A stretch of DNA of 64,000 nt from Phaseolus vulgaris (Eukaryota > Streptophyta > Magnoliopsida > Fabales > Fabaceae): positions 3,990,791 to 4,054,790 of the forward strand of contig NC_023753.2 in the NCBI RefSeq assembly GCF_000499845.2, written 5' to 3'. Shown here in pieces: positions 1 through 12,688 of this stretch (positions within the stretch are counted from its first letter, which is position 1; each line of letters begins with the position of its first letter). The notes under the pieces were generated by a model, which saw nothing but the letters and a program-made list of their open reading frames with translations, had not been told where the DNA came from and searched no databases. The translations under genes and the position numbers were made by a program.

Positions 1-1101
1 TTATTCAATTTGTATACCTTATTATTTATGATATTAATATTTCACTTTTTTCTATTTTGGATTCAAACATTTTATTGTTAATATACACTATATTGTCTCT
101 TATTAAAATTTAACTTGCTATATTTATTTGAATTTTTACTAATACTTTTCATATTAAGAACTTATAAAGTTATGTTTTATTTATATTTTAGTGTTATAAA
201 GCTATGATTTTATTTTTGTTCAATATTGTTTTTATACTATTTAATTATGATTATTATTATTTGTTTGATTGCAATCCAAATGCGATGGAATTAATAAATA
301 TTCTTCAATTTGGTATATCGATTCTCCTGATTTTTTAAAACATTAAATATTATAGTAATACCAATGTTTTTTTAAATTATAGTTTCTTTGAATATATTTA
401 AAAAATTTAATAATTAAATGTAATTAATTTATAAAAGGTAAAAAATTACATCTAATACAACTTTTATTACATATTAGACTGTTAATGATTTTGTATAAAA
501 AATCAATTTTATTTATAAATTGTATCTATTAATAATTAATTTAATTAAAATTAAATAACAATTTTAAGGTGATCAAATTATTCATATTTTAATATATGTT
601 ATATATAGATTTGATTAATATAAATGAGATATTAAATTATTTTAAATTAATAAAATATTTCATGAAAAGATCTTTCAACTCAAAGATGACTTTTAAAGAA
701 AAAAATAACAATGAAAAAAAATATTAAACTACATAGCATCTTATATGATTTAATTTGACTCTTGTAATAGAATATGGTTAGATTTAAAATAACTCGTAAC
801 ATAAAGTTAAGAAATAATATAGAAAATATTAATTTTATGTACATATTCCTATTAAAGAAATTCATAAGTAGCCTTTCTCTTCCTCCGAGTATAAAGTACC
901 AAAGAGTCTAACTTAAGTAGCAAACTATCAAAAACTAATTAAGGGATATTTCTGGATATTTGAGAGAACATTTCGTAAATACATCAATAATTAATAAAAA
1001 TAAAATTGCATATTAATTAAAAATATAAACTAATTAAAGTACAAGAAAATCATTAATTAAAAAAGAAGATGGTGATATCACATGATGAATGAATCCAACA
1101 T
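1..1101. other. AT-rich 3' flank of CRK-a, no gene seen
   Basis: Very AT-rich sequence without a convincing coding region. The part next to the gene (about 940-1080) resembles the 3' flanks of the other CRK copies, for example the 'aaatacatcaataattaat' stretch that recurs near 7740, 21020 and 29130. A 61-codon ORF near 680-865 is compositionally biased and is not supported. Confidence 0.6.
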
Positions 1102-4100
1102 CTAGCGAGGGTATAACTCAGTAATTGAAGCTTCATTTTCTGATTCTTGAGCTGATTTAAGTATCGCTTCACTTGATCCTGTTTCCCTTGAATTATACTC
1201 CCATGACTGCGTCTCTGGAAGGCTTCTAGTTCTACTGTTCATATAGAATGCTGGTTCTGCAGGAATTGGGAGACTCAGAGAATAACTGTTAAGCATCAGT
1301 ACAATGTTAGCCATGGTTGGTCTGTCAACTAAATTTTCTTGAACACAGAGTAAACCAATATGGATGCATCTCAGCATTTCATTCCGTGAATTGTTGTTCA
1401 GTGATGGGTCTACAACATTTATAGCCTTTCCCTCCTTCCAGCTTCTCCAAGCCTGCAAAATTTGTTATCAGATCATGGATTCACTTCTACATTCTTGTTT
1501 TGGAGCATTAATCTTGTAATACATAATTATTTTAAGTGGCCAAGAAGAAACAACAGTGACAAAAGAAAGACTTACGAAGCTTAGTAGATCCTCCATATTC
1601 TCTCCATTATTAATTCCACTGTTTTTCTGGCCGCTTACAATCTCAAGAATCAGTACACCAAAACTGAAGACGTCTGATTTCACTGAAAACTGTCCATGCA
1701 TTACATACTCTGGTGCCATATATCCACTGTATTCCCATAAGGTAGAATTTTAGTCATACCTCATAAATTTCAGTTCCTAATGCCAGTGGTTTTCTTAACA
1801 AAGCTTTAATTTCTGAATTCAAAATTGCTATAAAAGTATTTTATACTAACACTCAATCATACAAAGTTGAACGATTGAAAAGTAATGTTAAAACTTCTGA
1901 TTGATAGTTTATGGAAATTAAAGTCTTACATAAGCTATGTTTGTAATACTTACTAAGTTCCAACAATTCTACTCGTATTTGCTTGAGTTTGATCCATTAA
2001 AACTAGTCTTGCCATACCAAAATCTGCTATCTTAGGATTCATCTCATGGTCCAAGAGAATATTACTTGCTTTCAGATCACGATGTATTATCCGAAGTCGA
2101 GAATCTTCGTGAAGGTAGAGAATGCCTCGAGCAATACCTCTAATGATTTTGTAGCGCTTTTCCCAGTTCAATTGTGGTTTCATGGTTGGATCTGCATATA
2201 CATTCACCAGTTTTAACGCTATATCAATAACTAGGCATTGTCTCAGACCAGAACTGAAATATAGAGAAACATTATAATTATGCAGTCATTGAAACCTACC
2301 AAATATGAATAGAAGGCTTTTATTATATCTTGAACCAGTACCACGGTAAGTGTAATAATCAAATTATGCAGATGTTGAACTTACCAAATATTAAGTAATC
2401 AAGACTTTTATTAGGAACAAATTCATAGACAAGTAGCCTTTCTCTTCCTTCCAGGCCGAAGCCAAGTAACCTAACCAAATTTCGATGCTGAAGCTTGGCC
2501 AATAAAACCACTTCATTCTTAAATTCCAAATCCCCTTGCCCAGAATCCCTTGAAAGTCTTTTGACAGCAATCTCTTGTCCATTAGAAAGCTGACCCTGAA
2601 AATAGACGATTCAAGGATAGTAAATCTTTCTAGGCCAAGTTACAGGATATACCATATTATGATGAAGAGGTGTTATTTTTCTGAATGAAAAGTGAAATCT
2701 TACTTTGTAAACAGCTCCAAACCCGCCTTGTCCAAGTTTATTAGAATCGGCGAATCCATTGGTAGCAATACGTATGGTGTTGAAGTTATTTTGCAATGGC
2801 TCAGTAAATGAAATTTCATCTTCATCACTTTCTTCTTCTCTTTCAACTTCATAAGCATACAGACTCGAGTGAAATTTGAGTTATTCAAATGAGACAATTA
2901 AATGCAGTAAAAAAACATCGAGAGTTATAATTTCACAATTGATAACCAGAAGCAAATGGCCAGGTTGATTTCCATATCTCTATGGTATGATACTCTATCG
3001 CATCAATGGATTTTCATGTCATAGAATCTAAGCTCCCTCAGAAAGAGTTCATCAGTTATGATGTATGTTAGATTACTGCTCCATTAAATTCTAAGACTAA
3101 TTTTTATAACAAAGGATGGAAAATCCAAGTTAGACTCACATTCAATTTTTTTTCTTTGCTTCCTCAGTCTTAAATAGATGCAGAGAAGAGTGAGCACCAA
3201 AACAACACAAGCAACTGAAACTACTATGGCGATGATAGTCCGTGATGTGTTACTCTTTCCTGCACCAATCAGAATCCTCAGTCCATGGATTAAGATTAAT
3301 AAGTACAAAGTTAAGGTCACCGCAAATTCAAAAGCACTAAAAAAAGTTGTGATCATTAAGACGTAAGCAATTTGAGTAAAACATAAGAAATACCTTGTGA
3401 AGAAGAAGTGTTGTTGGTGGACGGTGACGGTGGCGCATCGAGGTCTATATTCAGCGTAGGGCCATAGAAGGAGTAGGGGTCAAACCTAATTCTACAACTG
3501 GGTTTTACAACATTGCCTCCGGCCTTGCCACTACAACACTGTGGGATAATTGAGATAGCTTCATCCAAGCACTTAGTGCAATCTTCGGATGACAAATCAG
3601 GAGTACACTGTGCTTGACCGTATATGGTTTGAAAATCTGAACCATAAGCACTGGCAGTAGCATACTTACGGCGAGAGTCACCTGATGCAGCTATGCGTGT
3701 TAGATTCCTCATCAAGCTCTCCAGCGCTGTATTGAATTGTTCCACCGAACCCGTAACATTCAAATTGTAATAGTTATTATTCGTGGGTTGGTTTTCCATA
3801 ACGCCAAATATGGAGCGGTTAGTGTAGCGCAACATGCACTCTACCGTCCACCAAATGGCCTCCTTCTGGTTTGGACAACGCTCTGCCAGAGACACTCTCG
3901 AATCATTGAGGGATTTAAGGCACTCATCGGGCTTAAGATCGCCTCTGCAGAGCCCAATGGCGTATACTTTGTCTTCACCTTGGCCATATGAGAAATTGTA
4001 GAAACCGTAGTTGATTTGTGTGTAGGAAGAGAAACTGGATAAAAGGGTGTTGAGGTTGTTGTGATAGGTGCTGTTTATTGTGTAGTTGCCTTTGGTGTTG

Positions 4101-4192
4101 TCACAGGGTGTTTGGGCACTGCTTTGTGCTAAGATTACGATGACACAGAGACAACGGAGAAAGGAAAAGAGGGTGAAAGACACAGAGGCCAT
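1102..4192 (-). CDS. CRK-a: cysteine-rich receptor-like kinase (DUF26 RLK), seven exons
   Basis: Plasma-membrane receptor-like Ser/Thr kinase. Exons on the minus strand: 3394-4192, 3140-3259, 2704-2846, 2385-2595, 1954-2191, 1576-1726, 1102-1452. They sum to 2013 nt (670 aa) in one frame. Exon 1 encodes a signal peptide (MASVSFTLF..., about 1-26) and two DUF26 repeats. Exon 2 encodes the membrane span (about 273-295). The kinase has GQGGFG (about 345), AVKRL lysine (about 366), HRDLK Asp (about 463), DFG (about 481) and MAPEY. The first DUF26 motif reads C-X8-C-X2-S, so its third cysteine is Ser; the second is intact. Intron 2 has a normal GT donor (GAAT|GTGAGT), unlike the paralogues. An ATG 12 codons upstream (4228) is in frame, but I prefer 4192 because it starts directly before the hydrophobic signal. 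The family acts in stress and immune signalling (known); this ligand is unknown. Confidence 0.93.
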
Positions 4193-4240
4193 TGTAGTTG
4201 CCTTCTTCTGTTCTGAATTCTGATCCAACCCTTACATAAG

Positions 4241-5175
4241 TTTTTTGAGTTTGACTGTTTCTTCTGTTGTTTGATGTGAAGTGTCTGATTGAATACCACC
4301 TAAGTCTTCTTTCAGTCATTAGAAGGGAATAAACGTCACCTTGTATGTAGAATTTATAGAGTGGATTTTGTTCAACAAGAACTCATTATTTTTCTATATT
4401 TTGAATTGATAGATGAAAATTTATTACAAAGTATTTTGCTTTGTTCACAAATGTAAACTGAATAAACCATATACAAATGAATTGCCTTGTAAGTTGCTTC
4501 GAAAAAAACCAAGTAATTTAGGTGTTGAAACTTGACCCCTTTGAATATAATCACTTGTTTTTTGAATTCGTCATCTCCTTCTGCAGAGTGGGTGAGAATT
4601 AACGCAGATTTGAATGAAAGTATACACTTTGCAATTAATGTTTTACAGTTTAAACACAAAAGAGACCATCCTCTTGTTTTGGTATTTCTACCTGCTCCTC
4701 ACCGCTTATAAATATTAGAAAATGTCAAACTTTCAAGCGCGTGCTCATGTACAAATATCACATTTTTGCCACCAATCTAAAGATAATCAAATGAAAAAAT
4801 TATTACCATTAATTTCTCCATGTATTAGCCTCATTATCGCTATGTTTGATAAAATTATCTCGAAAATGAAAAATTAATTCGTAGTGCAAAAGCTGTTAAA
4901 TTAGTTTATTATATCATAAATATTTTATAAGATTATTTATCAAGTTATTAGTTGACAAATATAAATGATAGAAATTGATGTATTAATTTTAAAATTTAAA
5001 AAAAGTCAAACCAATTTCTTTTATTAAATGTTTTAGTTTCAATCATTTTTTATGTTATGTAATTTACTATTCATCTTAAGTTATATTTTAAAATATTCTC
5101 TTCAATTAAATTTTAAATAAAATAAATATCATATATTTAAGTATATATCATACTTCCAACAATATGATTAATATA
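4241..5175. repeat. Segmental duplication block, copy A part 1
   Basis: Upstream region of CRK-a. It is closely similar, base for base over long stretches, to 18741-19655 (shared 'gagtttgactgtt' start, 'acctgctcctcaccgctta', 'ttatttatcaagttatta'). An ORF at 4372-4659 has a counterpart at 18872-19138 but frame and length differ, so I read it as noncoding duplicated DNA. Copy B lacks the CRK-a gene next to it. Confidence 0.8.
4251..4256 (+). promoter_or_regulatory. W-box core TTGACT upstream of CRK-a
   Basis: TTGACT lies about 60 bp upstream of the CRK-a start. W-boxes bind WRKY factors in either orientation. The position may fall in the 5' UTR, so function is inference. The same motif is kept in the duplicate block near 18750. 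Confidence 0.35.
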
Positions 5176-5422
5176 ATGGTTAGAAAAGTATAATATAAAA
5201 AACTGTCATCTATCAATACCAATATATTCAAGTTTAATGTTAAAATAATAAATAAATATTAAAAATAGTATAATATTTAAAATAAATATTTAAATATAAA
5301 AATATAAAAACTATTTATATATTTATATATTTATTATTATGAGTTTCTGATGTAATAGAAGGTAAAAGTAAAAAAAAAAAGGTATAATTTATAAAAAATA
5401 AAATTTATCATACAACGAAAGA

Positions 5423-5460
5423 ATATATATATATATATATATAATATAATATAATATAAT
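5423..5460. repeat. (AT)n / (ATAAT)n microsatellite
   Basis: Uninterrupted AT dinucleotides followed by ATAAT units. Confidence 0.9.
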
Positions 5461-5805
5461 AAAAATATAAGTTATAAAAAAGATAATGAATAATTTAAGA
5501 ATGTAAAATAAAATATAAAAAAAAGTTAGAAACTAATATTTTTTAAAAATGTTACTTTCAAGTAGGTTTCAAACCGTAGTTACAAGGTCGGCTTCCTCTC
5601 ATAGTGACTACTTCTATTTTCGTCTTCTTGTCCTCCCGGCTTCTAGGCTTAATGATTTTCGATTTGTACTTCCTTCTTCAAGATGAATAGAGTGAGGTAC
5701 CTGCGAATGTGCTCCGACGCTCAAGTTAGTCTGAGTACAATATGCAGGTGAGTTAAGAGTGAATGATTACCTTTGATGTTGGGTCTCCTCTTATATTTAT
5801 AACTT

Positions 5806-6173
5806 GGCAATTGCTTCCTGCACCATATCACTGCACCCAATCATAGGGGAAAAATCAAAAATACCCTTAAAAAAATGAGGTACATATAAAATTACATTTC
5901 GGACCCCTTTTTCCGGAACACAATAATCTCTTCCGGATAATTATTTCCGGAATGTATTATTTTTAGTTCTGGACTTTTTTATCCGGAATGAGATTTTGAT
6001 TTTTTTTTCCAGATTTTTATATCCAGAACACAAAAATTTCTTCCAGAATTATTTTTCCGGAATGCATTATTTTCAATTCCGGATTTTTATTTCCAGAATA
6101 AAGGGTATTTTTGGAATTTTTGAAATTATGTTGGGTGCAGGTTCAAAAGTGTTGGGTGCAGGGAGCATTTGCC
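5806..6173. mobile_element. Mutator-type MITE, 368 bp, 9-bp TSD TTATAACTT
   Basis: The left end GGCAATTGCTTCCTGCACC and the inverted right end GGCAAATGCTCCCTGCACC form TIRs (17 of 19 match), with looser inverted similarity continuing inward to the 'aaaaataccctt' motif. The exact 9-bp direct repeat TTATAACTT flanks it (5797-5805 and 6174-6182). A 9-bp TSD is the Mutator/MULE hallmark. The interior carries about eight irregularly spaced TTCCGGAA-like half palindromes (about 5910-6100). No transposase is present, so it is non-autonomous. Confidence 0.85.
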
Positions 6174-6423
6174 TTATAACTTTGGGATGAACTTCATCTG
6201 TTATGGACCTGCACTTGGATTCAGATGAGGGCTCAATTGTATCTTAATCATAGATTATAATTAAACTGGTTTAATTACAGCTAATTATGAATTTATTATC
6301 TATTCTTAGGTTCATTCGACTTGTCGATCATTCGGCCACTTGGCCATCCAATAGTACACTAGCTATTGAAAAATATTTATTTATTAATTGAACTACTAAT
6401 AAGCTTAAACAAGTCTTCTGCTA

Positions 6424-7892
6424 ATAAGGTTGAAATGAACCATATAATCCAGCAATCATTTAGCTGATAACACTCCCAAACGATAAAACATACACTAAGG
6501 CCAAATTGTATTTGTATTCACCGAGATCAGAACCAACGAGTAACAAAATACTCTATGAGCAAACACTACATACCTCCTTTAACAGAACTAATAGCGAAAA
6601 ACAAAACCAAACAACGATAGTTTTATTAGCTTACTGATAGCATGTATTTATATTTAGTATGTGATGGAAAAATCATGTTTTTTTTTCCTTTGTACTATAA
6701 AATAAAAATAAAAATACGACTAGTGTAATTCTTTTTATATTGAGTGTATAAAAATTATACCCGTTTTATAAAAACATAAGTAGAACATATTTAAAAGCAT
6801 AAATATATCTAAATGTGCTTGACTATCTAATGTGCTATATAATTTATATCATATTTGATAAATGGTTTCATTAGACTAGTCTCTTAATGTTTGTTGAGTT
6901 CTGGATTGTTTTGTAAAATTGTCTAGAATTTGCTTTGTAATGAGAAACATTGTTTGCATATTTTTCTCGTTAGACTTGATGTGTTTCGTGTGTGTTATAA
7001 TAATATTTACATTAAAAATATTCAATAGAAGTCAACTTCTAAGTTTAACTTGAGTGAGAGTTGACTAAGAGAGAAACAGCTAAGTTGTAAGTTCTATTCC
7101 TATGTGGACGTGGATTAAAATTTGTTAATACTATAACGCTAATTTTTTTTTTTTTGTGATTTTCTCTTCTTCCTCAATTATTGTTTAACTTCAATAGTCT
7201 AGTTTTGTGATTTCTCTCTAATTATTTCTATTTGTGACAAACATTTTGCATTGAATTTGATTGAGCTATTTCTTTATAAACTGGTTTGGTGACCGTAAAA
7301 TTTCAATCATCGTGATTTTGTTGAGAAATCCATCACTCTAAATGATTTCGGTTCGTGAGGGTTGAATATGCGAACTTTTCCACTTTAACAAGGTCTCTTT
7401 AAAGTTTTGAAAGATGAATCTAAGTTTGTGGTATTCATGGCGGAGAAGGACAAGATAATATTGTTTGAGAGAATCACAATGGAATTGTTGTTAGCCTTGA
7501 TGATAAGGTGTTTAAGAAAAGACTACAACAAAATTATGTACAAAGCTTGAGAACTTCTACATGGCAAAGTTCTTGGTGAAGAGTCTATACCTAAAATAAG
7601 CCTTGTACTCATCATATACTAAAACGAGCCCTGTACTAATATAAGATGAGTTGTGAAGAGGTTATTATAGAACAACATGATGATTTCAACAAGTTGATCC
7701 TTGTTATTTCTAGAAATTTTAGAGAGCATTTCCTAAATACATCAATAATTAATAAAAATAAAATTGCATGTGATGGTCATATATCAGGTTCCAATCTAAG
7801 GTAGTAAAAAAAAATGTATTTAAACAAGATTTGTCACTCTATAAGACATTGTATTTTGGTGTAAGAGAAGAAACATGGATGATGAATATCAC
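6424..7892. repeat. Segmental duplication block, copy A part 2 (CRK-b 3' flank)
   Basis: Similar to 19655-21205 and, from about 7000, to 28433-29289 (copy C). Landmarks are 'caccgagatcagaaccaac', 'gtgtgttata' and 'catggcgg'. No coding region is supported. Confidence 0.8.
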
Positions 7893-10790
<2,898 letters not shown>

Positions 10791-11117
10791 TCTGATATTT
10801 GTGTGGGTAATCAGATTCAGATTAACAAAGAGAATATTGAAGCTTTGGGTCATATACTATTCATTTCTAATTTTGATTCCATACTATATCTATGGCATTC
10901 TTTGATTTTTATGCTCTATTTATTGAATAAATGTTTACATACTATAATTTAATAAGTGGTTCAATCAAATAATGCATTCTTAATTCAATCTAAGTGATTT
11001 TGTATTACGACATTTGAAGGAAGGTAATAACAGAGTCAACAGCGACCGAAGTACGTAAAGAGAGAGGAGGAAACACGAATAAACTAATACACTGTTTTGA
11101 GTCGGAGTACCAAGAAA
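10791..11117 (-). promoter_or_regulatory. CRK-b upstream region with W-box
   Basis: Conserved with the regions upstream of CRK-d (24191-24540) and CRK-e (43203-43560). It contains GTTGACTC on the minus strand (11033-11040), kept at the same place in CRK-d (24471-24478) and, as TTGACT, in CRK-e (43458-43463). The similarity stops at about 11117, a duplication breakpoint. Confidence 0.5.
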
Positions 11118-11605
11118 AGATGCAAGAAATGGCAGCCATAGGTATGATAATGTCCATTGCCCAAAGATTCCTTCTGACACTTTATAATCAAAATTTCCAT
11201 CCATCATTTCCAGGATCATGCCCCTTCGTCTACTTGTCATTTAATGTTACATATTTTATAACTAGTAGTAAGATTTCGATATATTTTAATCATAATCAAA
11301 TAATTTAACGTTGCCTTCTCTTATATCAATTGACACTTGAAGAGTAAACAAATATACAAATATTTTTTATTTTTTTTAAAAGAAGGCTTTATGGTCAGAC
11401 CTGTGAAGGTGTACCTTTTAAAGAGTAAAATAATAATAATAATGAGGCGCAAATTGTTGAAAATTTTCAATGGTCAGAGTTGTAGAGTTATGAATGAATT
11501 AGCCGACGCGGACAGAAAAGCAATATGGGTAAAGTTGAGAGAAAAACAAAGAAAGATAGATGGATGAAGAAGGAGGGAAGCACCTAGTTTGCAATAAAAT
11601 AAGAA
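11118..11605 (-). pseudogene. Truncated 5' end of a CRK-f-like gene plus its promoter
   Basis: Near-identical to 52832-53365, the first codons and upstream region of CRK-f. Only the start (ATG at 11139, about seven codons of the signal peptide) remains; everything downstream is replaced by CRK-b upstream sequence. It marks the breakpoint of the duplication that produced the CRK-b/CRK-c pair. The ORF at 11337-11567 is antisense noise in this block. Confidence 0.75.
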
Positions 11606-12688
11606 TGTTTGAATTTTAATGTTTGAAAAATAAATTATTATACTATTTAATAATTAATCTAATAAAAATTACATTTAATCAATTAATTTTATTATATATT
11701 TTTATATTAATATATAATAAATGATAATTAACTATTTTTAAATATATTTTATTATTATAATAAAAGAATAATTAAAATAATAAATAAAATAAAAATAATT
11801 TTTATACATTTTGTAATTTATTTTAATATATATTTATTGTAAATATAATTTTTTATTTATTAATTTTTTTAATAATTTTCCATTTTAATTAAATTTTATT
11901 TTAATTTATATTTATATTTTTAAAAAACTTTTTTGACATTAAATTGTTTTATAAATATTTTTTAAAATATATTAATATACAATTAAATTTATTTTATTCC
12001 ATCAATCAAACTTATTATAAACTTTTTTTCTCACTTTTTTTTTTCTCAATTCAAACAATTTCAATTTTGTCTTTTTTTTCTTTTTCTCTCTTCTTTTAAT
12101 TTAGATTAGTTGAGTTAGAAAAGAAAAAATGGATGGATTATGAAACCTATCATTAAATTCAACCTAGGTAAAAAAATAAATAATACTGTTGACTACTTCA
12201 TCTGATATTAAAAAAGTAATCTACAAAATATGTTGGTGAATATATTATGTTAATTATAAAGAGAAAAAATTAACATAATTAATTATAAGTATTTATATAA
12301 AACATCTTAATTTTTAATCTCTCACATTTATATGATTTTATTTCCAAAGTCGAATTTGGAGTATTATGTCGTATAAATAAATTTTTTATTTTATGTAATT
12401 TCTTTTAAAATTAGAGATTTATAAGCTCTATATATAAGATAGGTGTATTGCGTAAAAGGTTATCATTTTTTAAGAGTATTTCTGAGAAAACCTGTAGAAT
12501 ATACCAAAAGTATCGCACTAATAGTTTTCATTATAAAAAAACATTACATCCACTTGATAATTATTTTAATAATATAATAATATATATTGATATTTTAATT
12601 GATATATTTTAGGCCTATACGAGCAAAGGGAAGTTTGGGCATTGATGATCATACACCCAAAGCTTCGATATTCTGTTTGTGATTCTGA
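11606..12688 (+). promoter_or_regulatory. CRK-c upstream region
   Basis: Very AT-rich; similar to about 54540-55785 upstream of CRK-g. It shares a TTGACT W-box core (12189-12194 here, 55137-55142 there). No gene is seen. Confidence 0.5.

Larger units (their letters stand above)
5176..6423. mobile_element. About 1.25 kb insertion relative to the duplicate block
   Basis: At 19653 the duplicate reads straight from 'gattaatata' into 'aggttgaaa'. Here the same two sequences are separated by about 1.25 kb. The segment is AT-rich at 5180-5540 and of mixed composition at 5560-5805, with no coding capacity seen. A MITE is nested in it (5806-6173). I see no clear LTR, PBS or TIR for the outer segment, so its class is unknown. 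A deletion in the other copy is the alternative explanation. Confidence 0.55.

Noticed and set aside
4372..4659. ORF duplicated at 18872-19138, possible small gene
   Set aside because: The copies differ in frame after an indel near 4520/18990, with no domain. Duplicated noncoding DNA explains the repeat.
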